Source: Candidatus Lachnoclostridium avicola (GTDB lineage Bacteria > Bacillota > Clostridia > Lachnospirales > Lachnospiraceae). From it: 64,000 nucleotides of DNA. Location: positions 28,896 to 92,895 of the forward strand of contig DXFM01000013.1 in the NCBI GenBank assembly GCA_019114465.1, given 5' to 3'. The notes under the pieces were generated by a model. That model saw only the letters and a program-made list of their open reading frames with translations, was not told where the DNA came from and did no database searches. Position numbers and translations under genes: made by a program. Positions within the stretch are counted from its first letter, which is position 1. Each line of letters starts with the position of its first letter. Shown in pieces: positions 43,849-52,120 of this stretch.

Positions 43849-43895
43849 ATTAGTTGTCTCCTCCGTTCTCTTTTGATAACTGGTTCCCCGTCAGA

Positions 43896-45179
43896 TCAGA
43901 AGAAGGGGAATACCTGGGGCAGAATCAGCACGCAGCAGATCCAGGAAATAATCAGCAGCGGCCAGCCGAATTTGGTGAAATCCTGGAATTTCAGCTTGGT
44001 GAACAGCATCATGGTCTGGTTAGTTCCGGATGCGATAGGCGTCAAATAGGAACATCCGGCGCCGATGGCGATGGCCAGCACAATGGCCTGGGGATTGGCT
44101 CCCAGAGATTCCGCGATGGAGATGCCCACCGGGGCCAGCATTCCGGCGCAGGCCATGTTGTTCATAAACTGAGTGGCCACCGACGCTCCGATGCAGACAA
44201 TGGCGGTGATCACGTACAGGTTCCTGGACTCTCCGATGAGATTTACAATAATGTCGCCGAACAGATTTCCCAAACCGCTCTGGTTCATGATGGCGATCAT
44301 CAGGTTGATGCCGGCACAGAAGATTACCATGTTCACGTCCAGGGAGCTCAGCACTTCCTTCGGCGTCACGATGGTGGAGAGAACGGCAATGGCGATCATG
44401 GCGTAGCCCACAAAGTTGGGATCAATGGAGATTACTCCCAGAGAACCCAGCACCAGGGCGATGATAAACACCAGGAACGCGATTCCCACAACCTTCTGCT
44501 TGTTCTTCTGCTCTTTTGTCAGCTGCTTTTCCACCATCTCCTCGCCGTAGTCATCGTAGGAGGCGCACCAGCGGTTCATGACCACCATGTAGATTCCGCC
44601 GATGATGAAAATGGGAACGGCCACCCAGGCAAAATCCAGCAGGCCGAACAGGGGCAGTCCCGCTTCCTCCAGAGCCGTGTTGGCGTACACGTTGGTGGGC
44701 GTTCCGATCAGGGTCACGGCGCCGCCCAGAGTGGTGGAGTAGATTACAAACAGCACCAGCTTGGAGAGGCTGATCCGGTTCTTCTTTGCGATGCTCCGCA
44801 GCACCGGCAGGAAGGCCAGGGCCACATAGCTGTTCTGAAGCACAGTAGAAATCAGTCCGGATGTGAGGTAGACGATGGCAAAAATCATCATTTCCTTTTT
44901 GGCTCCCGTCTGGGAACTGGTCACCCGGTCCACAAAATCTCCGATCACCACATCCAGCCCTGTTGCGGCGATCATACCGGAAAACATACAGATAATGATC
45001 ATCAGATGCAGGCTGGAGCTGTTCAGCACCGCGTAAATATCGCTGCTGCCCATAATTCCCGTAAATAAAGCCACCGGTGCCAGACAGACAAATGTCATCC
45101 AGTTGGGCAGCTTGGGATGGGCTAAAATTACCACAAAAATCACCAGACATACAAGCGCCCACAGTAGTGTCATACTCAT
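43896..45179 (-). CDS. SLC13/DASS-like anion permease
   Basis: A 427-residue membrane protein with about eleven helices from the ion-transporter superfamily that includes ArsB, NhaD and DASS carriers. Two helical-hairpin motifs are visible: TTLGGAVTLIGTPTNVYANTALEEAG near residues 152-177 and CSYLTPIASGTNQTMMLF near 385-402. They match the paired SNT-like sites that bind dicarboxylates and Na+. AAGGAGG precedes the ATG. It lies downstream of a LysR gene and upstream of a serine hydrolase. The substrate, perhaps a dicarboxylate, is unproven. Confidence 0.87.
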   Translation of the reverse strand: MSMTLLWALVCLVIFVVILAHPKLPNWMTFVCLAPVALFTGIMGSSDIYAVLNSSSLHLMIIICMFSGMIAATGLDVVIGDFVDRVTSSQTGAKKEMMIFAIVYLTSGLISTVLQNSYVALAFLPVLRSIAKKNRISLSKLVLFVIYSTTLGGAVTLIGTPTNVYANTALEEAGLPLFGLLDFAWVAVPIFIIGGIYMVVMNRWCASYDDYGEEMVEKQLTKEQKNKQKVVGIAFLVFIIALVLGSLGVISIDPNFVGYAMIAIAVLSTIVTPKEVLSSLDVNMVIFCAGINLMIAIMNQSGLGNLFGDIIVNLIGESRNLYVITAIVCIGASVATQFMNNMACAGMLAPVGISIAESLGANPQAIVLAIAIGAGCSYLTPIASGTNQTMMLFTKLKFQDFTKFGWPLLIISWICCVLILPQVFPFF

Positions 45180-45246
45180 AAAAAATCCTCCTTATACGTA
45201 TCTTGAAACCTTCTGTCCGGCCGGGCAGCTTTCATCTGTTGATTTC

Positions 45247-45276
45247 AGTATAAGGGAATTTTCTGTTTTTTGCCAA
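45247..45276 (-). promoter_or_regulatory. candidate promoter of the permease/hydrolase pair
   Basis: Minus-strand TTGGCA (45276-45271), an 18-nt spacer and TATACT (45252-45247), about 68 nt before the permease start and past the LysR terminator. Confidence 0.5.
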
Positions 45277-45282
45277 TGCCGG

Positions 45283-45317
45283 AAAAAAATGGGGGTATAG
45301 CAGAATGCTATACCCCC
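45283..45317 (-). terminator. terminator of the LysR gene
   Basis: On the minus strand GGGGGTATAGCA pairs with TGCTATACCCCC and is followed by ATTTTTTT. The hairpin overlaps the LysR stop codon. Confidence 0.85.
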
Positions 45318-46252
45318 CGAATCCGTTTCAGGATCTCCTGTTCACCTTCCATCATGGCTTTTTTTATGCAGGAAATGCAGTATTTTTCTTCCTCCAGAAG
45401 TTTTTTCCCCCTCAGCCGGATCACTCCCGCCGAAGAACAATTTTTGTCTCCTATCTGATAAAACCTCAGCCTTTCCCGATGATTCAGAAAAGCCAGATGA
45501 CCCAGCGCGGCAACACAACATCCCATCTGGTTCTCCGCTGCCTGTATGGCAATGGTACTGCTGGTGACCTGAAGCTTCGGCTCAATCCTGCATCCCAGCT
45601 CCTGGCAAAACCGATCAAATACCTTGCGCACCGCTGTCGTGTCATCCTGCAGAATGTAATCCATCTCCGGAAGCGTGCGCAGATCAACCAGCGGCAAAGG
45701 AAAACCCTCTCGATATTCCGCATATGGTTCTATGTTATACCGTTCCGGCACTACCAGGATCAGCGCATCCTGATAAAATTTGTCAAAGACCAGTTCCTGG
45801 GGCCATCCCAGATCCGGCCCGATGGCAAAATCGTATTTTCCCTCCTTCAGCGTGGCAGGAATATCCTTTGACATCAGGTTGAATAATTCCACGTCACAGT
45901 CGGAATACTTCTCTCTCACTTTCTCCGCCACATTGAAGGCGGAGAGAGAGACGGCGTTTAAAGTCATCCCGATCCGTATTCTTCTGGCCTCTGATTTCTG
46001 CATCTCCCGCAGCTTCGCCTTCAGAGTGCCCCGGAGACGTCGGATCTCTTTGGCGTACTCCACGTAGAGTTTCCCTGCTTCCGTCAGCTCTGTCCCGTTG
46101 ATCGTCCGGATAAACAGAGCCACCCCCAGCTCGTTTTCCAGGCTGGACAGATAGCGGCTTAGGGACGGCTGGCTGATGTACAGCACCTCCGCCGCCTGGG
46201 AAATGCTCCCGCACTCCGCCACCGCAATTACATAATCAATGTCCCGCTCCAT
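45308..46252 (-). CDS. LysR-family transcriptional regulator
   Basis: A 314-residue LTTR. The winged HTH is MERDIDYVIAVAECGSISQAAEVLYISQPSLSRYLSSLENELGVALF. A linker helix and a periplasmic-binding-protein-like effector domain from about residue 90 follow (RIRIGMTLNAVSLSAFNVAEKV, VELFNLMSKDIPATLKEGKYDFAIGP). GGAGGGAAGGG precedes the ATG. It is transcribed in the same direction as, and directly upstream of, the permease gene, but a strong terminator separates them. It probably regulates that permease/hydrolase pair, as LysR genes often act on neighbours. Confidence 0.93.
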   Translation of the reverse strand: MERDIDYVIAVAECGSISQAAEVLYISQPSLSRYLSSLENELGVALFIRTINGTELTEAGKLYVEYAKEIRRLRGTLKAKLREMQKSEARRIRIGMTLNAVSLSAFNVAEKVREKYSDCDVELFNLMSKDIPATLKEGKYDFAIGPDLGWPQELVFDKFYQDALILVVPERYNIEPYAEYREGFPLPLVDLRTLPEMDYILQDDTTAVRKVFDRFCQELGCRIEPKLQVTSSTIAIQAAENQMGCCVAALGHLAFLNHRERLRFYQIGDKNCSSAGVIRLRGKKLLEEEKYCISCIKKAMMEGEQEILKRIRGV

Positions 46253-46343
46253 CCCTTCCCTCCCGTCTCTTCCATAGAATTGACCTTAAAACTATGATAC
46301 AGCCGAAGACCCAAAAGGTAAAGCAGTCAATTTCATTTTTCCA

Positions 46344-47720
46344 TCAGGCGGACACTGTCCCGGAGCCGGCAGCCTTTCCCCCGGGCAGTCCTGCCCGCAC
46401 CCGCCTCCACAAAACTGCGGAGAGGATCACCGCCGCGTAGTCCGTCACCGACTGTCCGAAGATCACTCCAGTCAGGCCGAACATGGCCTGGAGCAGATAC
46501 AGCAGGGGAATGAGCAGCACTCCCTGGCGGAGCACAGACAGCACCGTGGCCTCAAGGGCGTGCCCCACCGACTGAAGACTGTTCATGTTCACAAAGAGGA
46601 AACCGATCACAGGCCCGGACAGCATATAGGCCGTGAGCATTTCCACGCCGTAGGCCACCACCTCGTCGTCGTTGATAAACAGGCGGATGATGGGTTCCCG
46701 GAGAGCAAAGTACAGCAGGGTGGCCAGAATTCCCACCACCAGGCAGCTTCTTTTCGTAAAACTCTCCACCGCCCGGAACCGCTTTCCGTCCCCGGAGCCG
46801 TAATTATAGCCCAGCAGAGGCTGAACTCCGTTGGCCAGCCCCATCTGGAGGAAGGTGATAAACATATTTGCCTTGAACACAATCCCGATGGCCGCCACCG
46901 GCGCGTTTCCATAAACCACCAGCATCTGATTCAGCACGATGGTGGAAACGCTCATCAGGGCCGAAAAGATGGCCGTGGGCAGACCGGTGGAGCAGATTCT
47001 GGTGAGAATGCCGTTTTTCCAGGTAAAATCCTTCCATGAGATGGAGAGAACCCGGCTCTTTTTCAGAAAATACCACAGATAGTAAAGGCTGGCCATAATA
47101 TTTCCCAGGGAAGTGGCGATGGCCGCCCCGGCCGTTCCCTGTCCCAGCACGCTGATAAAAATGGGATCCAGCACAATGTTGGCGATGGTACCGATCATGC
47201 TTCCCACCATGGCCTCCCGGCTGGCGCCCTCCGCCCGCACAATGAAGCTGGCTGCCGCCGACCAGATGATAAAAGGCGCACCCCAGGCAATGTGCAGGGT
47301 GTATCCCCTGGCAAATTCATAAGTCTCCGCGTCCGCCCCGAACACCGCGAGAATGGGATCCATAAACAAGATCAGCAGGGCGGCAAAAACCAGGCCCACA
47401 AATACAGAAGCGTAGGTCACAAAAGAGGATGCCGCCCGCACCCGCTTCTCATTTTTCTCCCCCATGGCCATGGACAGCACAGTGCTTCCGCCCATGCCGA
47501 ACATATTGGCAAAAGCCATCATCAAAATAAATATGGGGTTGGTCAGACTCACCGCCGCCACCTGAAGGGGATCCCCTGTCTGCCCCACAAAAAAAGTGTC
47601 CGCCATGTTGTAGAGAACCGTCACCAGGCTGCTGATCACACTGGGGACGGCCATGACGGCCACCGCCTTTGACACCTTCATAGAGCTCATCAGCTCATGC
47701 TCATATCCCTGTTTTTCCAT
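46344..47720 (-). CDS. MATE-family efflux transporter
   Basis: A 458-residue membrane protein with twelve helices in two homologous halves, of the NorM/DinF type that exports drugs or metabolites against Na+ or H+. The N-terminal half has MAVPSVISSLVTVLYNMADTFFVGQTGDPLQVAAVSLTNPIF, and the C-terminal half has GIVFKANMFITFLQMGLANGVQPLLGYNYGSG. It is the second gene of a marR-MATE pair: its start lies 20 nt inside the marR gene. This points to drug-inducible control by that regulator. Confidence 0.95.
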   Translation of the reverse strand: MEKQGYEHELMSSMKVSKAVAVMAVPSVISSLVTVLYNMADTFFVGQTGDPLQVAAVSLTNPIFILMMAFANMFGMGGSTVLSMAMGEKNEKRVRAASSFVTYASVFVGLVFAALLILFMDPILAVFGADAETYEFARGYTLHIAWGAPFIIWSAAASFIVRAEGASREAMVGSMIGTIANIVLDPIFISVLGQGTAGAAIATSLGNIMASLYYLWYFLKKSRVLSISWKDFTWKNGILTRICSTGLPTAIFSALMSVSTIVLNQMLVVYGNAPVAAIGIVFKANMFITFLQMGLANGVQPLLGYNYGSGDGKRFRAVESFTKRSCLVVGILATLLYFALREPIIRLFINDDEVVAYGVEMLTAYMLSGPVIGFLFVNMNSLQSVGHALEATVLSVLRQGVLLIPLLYLLQAMFGLTGVIFGQSVTDYAAVILSAVLWRRVRAGLPGGKAAGSGTVSA

Positions 47721-48150
47721 GTCTGTCCTCCCTCTCGTCCAGGTTTCTTAACATCCTTCCTGCTATTTCCAGAAAAAGCTCTTTCTCCTCCGGCGCAATT
47801 CCCTGAAGAAGAATCGCCTCCGATTCCTCGATTTCCCGCCGCAGGGCATCCTGCACTGCCTCCGCCTTCGGCGTAAATACGATCCGCTTGTACCGCCCGT
47901 CTTTCTCTTCCGGGATCCGGCAGATCAGTCCCTTTTCCTCCAGCAGCTTTAAGGCCTCCGTGGCCGTGGACGGCCGCAGGCCGAACTCCTTTTCAATCTC
48001 CTTCTGATAGACGCTTCTCTGCCTGCTCTCCACCAGAATATAGTCCAGAATATTTCCCTGGGCCCCGCTGATGCCGATGGCCTCCTGCACCTGCCTGGAA
48101 CGGCGGCGCAGCCGGTTGGAAATCTGGTTGATCATTTTTCCTGTTTCCAT
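47701..48150 (-). CDS. MarR-family transcriptional regulator
   Basis: A 149-residue winged-helix repressor. It shows QKEIEKEFGLRPSTATEALKLLEEKGLICRIPEEKDGRYKRIVFTPKAEAV, which holds the recognition helix and wing (DGRYKRI, the usual D-x-R motif). I start it at the ATG at 48150, 8 nt after GGAG; the earlier in-frame ATG at 48156 is only 2 nt from the site. It should repress its own promoter, where a palindrome overlaps the -10 box, and release it when a ligand of the MATE pump binds. Confidence 0.92.
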   Translation of the reverse strand: METGKMINQISNRLRRRSRQVQEAIGISGAQGNILDYILVESRQRSVYQKEIEKEFGLRPSTATEALKLLEEKGLICRIPEEKDGRYKRIVFTPKAEAVQDALRREIEESEAILLQGIAPEEKELFLEIAGRMLRNLDEREDRHGKTGI

Positions 48151-48182
48151 GATCATATCTCCTCTCCGCAATTACTTCGGTT

Positions 48183-48218
48183 CCTAAATATATTAAGGCG
48201 GATTGGGGAGAATGTCAA
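48183..48218 (-). promoter_or_regulatory. marR-MATE promoter with overlapping MarR operator
   Basis: Minus-strand TTGACA (48218-48213), a 17-nt spacer and TAATAT (48195-48190). The 16-bp near-perfect palindrome CCTAAATATATTAAGG (48183-48198, seven of eight pairs) covers the -10 box. Confidence 0.75.
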
Positions 48219-48304
48219 TGGGGAGTTGAAAACGGAATCCGGCGCTTCGCGAAATCTGCACGGTCTTTTGCGCAGCCAATCATAAATAATTCCGTAAATG
48301 AGTA

Positions 48305-48335
48305 TTGCCATCACGCTGACGTAATGACATATACT
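48305..48335 (+). promoter_or_regulatory. candidate promoter with 19-bp spacer before the small MerR gene
   Basis: TTGCCA (48305-48310) and TATACT (48330-48335) are 19 bp apart, as in MerR-activated promoters. It lies 29 nt before the small merR start, which would fit autoregulation. The dyad inside is poor. Confidence 0.45.
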
Positions 48336-48363
48336 CTGGTACACGGAGAAAGGAAAGACCGTG

Positions 48364-48609
48364 ATGAAGAAGATCAAAGAGGCAAGCCAGCTTGCGGGGG
48401 TGAGCAAACGAACCCTGCAGTACTATGATGAGGAGGGAATTCTTGTCACCGGCAGAGATGCGGGCAATCACCGCATTTACGATCCGCCGGTCCTGGAACA
48501 GATATGGCAGATCCTGATTTACAAGGGCGGAAAAACGTATGTGGAGCGGATCCGGGAAATCCGGGAAGGCATGCAGAGAGAGCTCATGAAGGAGGCGAAC
48601 GGAAAATGA
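48364..48609 (+). CDS. short MerR-family regulator (DNA-binding part only)
   Basis: An 81-residue protein that holds a MerR HTH (KIKEASQLAGVSKRTLQYYDEEGILVTGRDAGNHRIYDPPVLEQIWQILIYKG) and a short following helix, but no effector domain. MerR proteins usually have 110-280 residues. A premature end is possible, yet the stop is followed by its own intergenic gap rather than coding-like sequence. The ATG at 48364 is preferred over the GTG just before it. The next gene is a membrane protein 80 nt downstream that it may control. Confidence 0.8.
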   Translation: MKKIKEASQLAGVSKRTLQYYDEEGILVTGRDAGNHRIYDPPVLEQIWQILIYKGGKTYVERIREIREGMQRELMKEANGK

Positions 48610-48689
48610 AACTGCGAAACCGTATTCCAGGCGCAGGTTTTGTTGTATACTGTACAGGAAAAATGACTCAGTGAGAGGAGAACAGGGAA

Positions 48690-49523
48690 ATGAAACAAAT
48701 TATGCAAAAGATGAATGTGAAAAAGGTGATATCAGTATTGCTGCTGTTGGCTGTACTGCTGCTTTCGGTGAACGTGATTTCAAAGAAGGCCGGCGACCCT
48801 GAAACCCACGCAAAAACCATACAGGCGCTGGATGACAAGAAAGCGGACGTCCTGAAGCTGACAGCGGCTTCCACAGCCGCTTCGGCTGCCCTTGCGGCAG
48901 TTCCGGGGGACTCTACAACGCCGGTGGCCAACAAACTGGTGGATCTGACCTCCTATTTTCTGGTAATTCTGATCGTTATCTTTCTGGAGAAGATCCTGGT
49001 TTCGCTCACAGGCTACGCCGCCTTCTCCGTACTGATCCCGGCGGCCTGCATTCTGCTTATAATCGGGATCTGCCTGAACCGATCGGCATTAAAAATACTG
49101 GCAGGAAAGGTAGCAGCCTTCGGACTGATCCTGTTTCTGATCATCCCAGTGAGCATGAAGGTCTCCGCCATGGTGGAAGAGATCTACAATGTCAGCGTGG
49201 AAAGCGCAGTGGAAGAAGCCAAGGATATCACCGAAGAGATTGACGAAACCTCCGACTCCGAAGGCAATTTTCTGGATAAAGCCCTGTCCAAAATCAAGGA
49301 CGGAGTGACCGGGGTGCTGGAGAAGGGAGAAAACCTGCTGAACTACTACATTGAGACCGTTGCCGTCATGATCGTCACCTCATGTGTGATTCCCATACTG
49401 GTGCTGGTGTTTATGATCTGGCTGGCCCATCTGTTATTTGGAATATCGGTCCATGTACCGAAGGAGATGCCTGGCTGGATCTCCTCAAAGCTCCCCCGCC
49501 GCAGTTCCGACAAAGAATCATAA
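48690..49523 (+). CDS. multi-helix membrane protein, function unknown
   Basis: A 277-residue protein with no recognised family. An N-terminal helix (about residues 12-30) resembles a signal anchor. An Ala/Lys-rich soluble segment (KTIQALDDKKADVLKLTAASTAASAALAAVPGDST) comes next, then three membrane helices (~88-108, 112-132, 140-160). A soluble acidic segment to about 225 and a last helix near 232-255 follow. The tail is basic (SKLPRRSSDKES). GAGAGGAG precedes the ATG. It sits between the small merR gene and spoIIID. The topology suggests a membrane-stress or transport accessory role, which is a guess only. Confidence 0.65.
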   Translation: MKQIMQKMNVKKVISVLLLLAVLLLSVNVISKKAGDPETHAKTIQALDDKKADVLKLTAASTAASAALAAVPGDSTTPVANKLVDLTSYFLVILIVIFLEKILVSLTGYAAFSVLIPAACILLIIGICLNRSALKILAGKVAAFGLILFLIIPVSMKVSAMVEEIYNVSVESAVEEAKDITEEIDETSDSEGNFLDKALSKIKDGVTGVLEKGENLLNYYIETVAVMIVTSCVIPILVLVFMIWLAHLLFGISVHVPKEMPGWISSKLPRRSSDKES

Positions 49524-49593
49524 ATCGACGGCGTATGTATAAAATTCCCCGGGAATGAATAGGATGTAAAAACAAGATTTCCGGGGGATTTCC

Positions 49594-49869
49594 GTGAAAG
49601 AATATATCGAAGAGCGGGCGGTAGCCATTGCCAATTACATCATAGACTGCAATGCCACAGTCCGGCAGACGGCGAAGAAGTTTGGAATCAGTAAGAGTAC
49701 GGTTCACAAGGACGTCACCGACCGTCTGGAACACATCAACCCGTCACTGGCCGCCCGTGCCCGGGTGGTACTGGATATTAACAAGTCTGAGAGACACATC
49801 CGCGGTGGAATGGCGACAAAGGAAAAATACCAGCACCGGCTGCAGATCTGCAGCAAGGACGAGAAATAG
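49594..49869 (+). CDS. spoIIID: sporulation transcription factor SpoIIID
   Basis: A 91-residue DNA-binding protein that acts in the mother cell during sporulation, tuning sigma-E and sigma-K regulons. The HTH is NATVRQTAKKFGISKSTVHKDVTDRLEHINPSLAARARVVLDINKSERHIRGGMATKEKY, near-identical in layout to known SpoIIID proteins. The start is a GTG at 49594 after GGGGGA. It is monocistronic with a strong terminator. Its presence is strong evidence that the organism is a spore former. Confidence 0.96.
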   Translation: MKEYIEERAVAIANYIIDCNATVRQTAKKFGISKSTVHKDVTDRLEHINPSLAARARVVLDINKSERHIRGGMATKEKYQHRLQICSKDEK

Positions 49870-49874
49870 GAAAG

Positions 49875-49914
49875 GTCCCCGGCTGGAGCAGAGAAATGGG
49901 CTCCGGCCGGGGAC
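49875..49914 (+). terminator. terminator of spoIIID
   Basis: GTCCCCGGCTGGAGC pairs with GCTCCGGCCGGGGAC with one G-T pair, followed by TTATAT. Confidence 0.85.
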
Positions 49915-50300
49915 TTATATATCAAAATTCACATTATGTTTTTCCAGATATTCCTTTATGAGCGGCAGAATATATTCTACAGATTCTAGCTGGGCTTTTG
50001 CCTCACCTGCAGATGCAATGAAAAAATCATTATAATCACTCTCTTCCCTTTTCATTTTTAATCTAGCCAGACGTCTACCCATTTCTCCAGGAAATTTTCC
50101 AGTTGCAACATATTCTTTATTAAAAAATGCTACCACATCTTTATGCCGTTTAAAATCTATGCTTTTTAAAGCAAGAACGGCACGTACCCCGTAAAACACT
50201 GCTTAATAGGATCGATTAATGCAGTCTCTGTAAAAGCCATTATCATAGCACATTTTTGCATTCCTGTAAGTTTCCTCCGCAGGAGAAAATCTATATTTTA
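49915..50300 (-). pseudogene. HEPN-domain protein with an in-frame stop
   Basis: The C-terminal 94 residues read as an intact HEPN fold (VAFFNKEYVATGKFPGEM...SDYNDFFIASAGEAKAQLESVEYILPLIKEYL). The same frame continues upstream through a TAA into ETYRNAKMCYDNGFYRDCINRSY, the standard first helix and NRSYYA motif of the family. One base change (TAT or TAC to TAA, at about 50205) therefore splits the gene, and no good start codon is left. HEPN proteins pair with MNT nucleotidyltransferases as toxin-antitoxin modules; the matching MNT remnant lies next to it. The region is much more AT-rich than its flanks. Confidence 0.75.
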
Positions 50301-50563
50301 TTATGCACTAATCTTTACCCCTTCATCTCTGACACTGCGGTAATAGGGCAGATTGTCTACCCAGTAATTGAAATGATCCGTGTTAGTTATCACAGGGGAA
50401 ATGTCAATTCCATATATCAGCATATAATCAAAAGCTAGATCGCTGATACGATTTGACACTGTCTTTATCTGGTCTTCTGTTAAAGAAACCAACAGCATAC
50501 CATCACGCCTCTTTCCTAGCACAAATCACTTCCGTAGCTCCAGAGTTTTTTCCTGCTAATAGT
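50301..50563 (-). pseudogene. remnant of an MNT nucleotidyltransferase
   Basis: The frame ending at 50301 encodes MLLVSLTEDQIKTVSNRISDLAFDYMLIYGIDISPVI, then HFNYWVDNLPYYRSVRDEGVKISA, which matches the C-terminal half of minimal nucleotidyltransferases. The catalytic GSxARG...SDID part is missing. A shifted frame upstream still shows GKNSGATEVI...ARKEA, so a deletion plus frameshift seems to have removed the active site. It directly precedes the HEPN remnant in the usual gene order. The pair is a dead toxin-antitoxin cassette, probably acquired by transfer given its base composition. Confidence 0.65.
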
Positions 50564-50630
50564 ATACACTTTTCATCCCCAATAACAAAATCAATATTAA
50601 TTTATATTTCTTCTACTGCTAGCCCCTTCC

Positions 50631-51053
50631 TCATCGCAGCAGCGGCATGCTCCCCGTCAGCCGGTTCACCTTCTTTTTCGGCCCGCAGAGAGCCAGGCCG
50701 AAATAATTCAGCTGGTTTTCCGGTGTCCCGGCCATTTTTTCCGTAAATTCCAGATAGGTCTTGCAGCTCTGGGCCAGATCGGAAAAATCCACAGCGGCCA
50801 CCTCCTGAAATTCCGGCTCGTACAGTTTTTCCCGGATATTCCGGATGATCTCCGGGGAGCCTTTCAGTATGGGGACGGGGAATTCTATGATCCCCAGATG
50901 GCAGTTGCCGCTCTGGTCCGTCACGTCGGCCCCCACTACCTCCGGAAGCTGTTTTCCCAAAGTGATTCCCATGATCGCCGCCGTGTTGGCAATCAGCCCG
51001 GCAGGCAGGTTCTCATCAATTACCATGACACATTTCTCATTTTTCAGATCCAT
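50631..51053 (-). CDS. DUF2000 family protein
   Basis: A 140-residue protein of the DUF2000 family, whose members have a peptidyl-tRNA-hydrolase-like fold but no established function. It opens NEKCVMVIDENLPAGLIANTAAIMGITLGK and continues with HLGIIEFPVPILKGS and FSDLAQSCKTYLEFTEKM. The ATG at 51053 is chosen for the GGAGAG 7 nt upstream. The start lies 17 nt inside the end of the AraC gene, so it is co-translated with that regulator and may belong to its response. Confidence 0.8.
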   Translation of the reverse strand: MDLKNEKCVMVIDENLPAGLIANTAAIMGITLGKQLPEVVGADVTDQSGNCHLGIIEFPVPILKGSPEIIRNIREKLYEPEFQEVAAVDFSDLAQSCKTYLEFTEKMAGTPENQLNYFGLALCGPKKKVNRLTGSMPLLR

Positions 51054-51879
51054 GACTGTTCTCTCCTCTTTTCCAAAATATATCCCGGTAGGCACCGGGA
51101 GACAGGCCGATAAAACGGCTGAAATAATTGGTAAAATGACTCTGATCGGAAAATCCGGCGCTCAGGGCGGCCTCCGCCGGCGCCGCGCCCTGCTCCAGCA
51201 GCTTCCTCGCCGCTTCCACCCGGATATTTTCCAGATAACAGTAGGGGGTGACTCCCTTCGCCCGGGTAAAGGCCCGCAGCAGGGTGGATTTGCTTAAACC
51301 GGCGTGGCGGCAGATCTCGTCCAGACGGATCCGTTCCCCGCAGTGATCTTCCATAAAGCGGCAGGCGCTTCTGATTTTCTCCTCCCAGTCCGGGACCGTC
51401 TCCCCGCCTGCCTGCCCCCACCGCTCCATCAGCAGAGAGAGCAGCAGAATCAGATTCTCTTCCTTGCAAAATCCTGTCTCTCCAGCCATCACCTGTCCGT
51501 GAAGGCTCCGGAAACAGCAGCGGACCTCCTCATCCCGGATCACCGCGGCGCCAAACAGAGGCGGCCCTTCTCTGCCGGTGATCTCTCCGGCCAGCTCCGC
51601 CATCACCGGTTTGGAAAGGTTCATTCCCCGGTAGTCCATAGTCTCCCCGCCCGACTGAACGCAGGAGTGACTGTCCCCCGGGTGGAATACCAGGATGTCC
51701 CCCGCCCCGATGAGATATTCTTTCCCCCAGCAGATCATGTTCCGCTCTCCTCTCTCCACCAGGCCGATCACATAATAGTCGTGAAAATGGCTGGGAAAAG
51801 GCTGGACCACTCCCTCAAAACGGTACGCCTCCAGATGGAGATCCGGATCATAGACCGCCTTTTTTACTGCCCTGTCCAT
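51037..51879 (-). CDS. AraC-family transcriptional regulator
   Basis: A 280-residue regulator. The N-terminal cupin-type sensor (HFHDYYVIGLVERGERNMICWGKEYLIGAGDILVFHPGDSHSC) is followed by two AraC HTH units: IRLDEICRHAGLSKSTLLRAFTRAKGVTPYCYLENIRVEAARKLL and AALSAGFSDQSHFTNYFSRFIGLSPGAYRD. The ATG at 51879 follows GAGGAGG. It resembles the AraC proteins that govern LysE-type exporters or small metabolite genes. It overlaps the DUF2000 gene, its most likely target. Confidence 0.9.
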   Translation of the reverse strand: MDRAVKKAVYDPDLHLEAYRFEGVVQPFPSHFHDYYVIGLVERGERNMICWGKEYLIGAGDILVFHPGDSHSCVQSGGETMDYRGMNLSKPVMAELAGEITGREGPPLFGAAVIRDEEVRCCFRSLHGQVMAGETGFCKEENLILLLSLLMERWGQAGGETVPDWEEKIRSACRFMEDHCGERIRLDEICRHAGLSKSTLLRAFTRAKGVTPYCYLENIRVEAARKLLEQGAAPAEAALSAGFSDQSHFTNYFSRFIGLSPGAYRDIFWKRGENSHGSEK

Positions 51880-52036
51880 CTGCTTCCTCCTCTCTCCCCG
51901 CCGGGCTGTCATATGTGCCCCATTATATCACCTCACCTTTTCCGGTGGCTTGTAAAATATCTTCATTTTTCTCCGGCGAACAGACAAAACTGCCTGGCAG
52001 TGGACGGGCCCACACGGGCGCGACGGTTCCCCATAC

Positions 52037-52072
52037 GGCAGGCATGGCGGCCGCTCGCCGGGCGTATCGCGC
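52037..52072. repeat. intergenic repeat, copy B
   Basis: This segment matches 5797-5832 with about five mismatches in 35 bases, sharing GCCGGGCGTATC. It lies in the gap of about 240 bp between the AraC and sulfatase-like genes, which otherwise holds nothing recognisable. Confidence 0.5.
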
Positions 52073-52120
52073 AAAAACGGGAGACCGCCCCGCCGGCAGC
52101 CCCCCGCTCGTTTCTGTCAT

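Noticed and set aside
43854..45068. 404-codon plus-strand open frame opposite the permease
   Set aside because: His/Gln/Asp-rich shadow with no membrane segments or motifs.
46344..47720. Polysaccharide flippase (MurJ/Wzx) instead of MATE
   Set aside because: The N-terminal motif and the coupling to a MarR regulator fit a MATE drug/metabolite exporter better.
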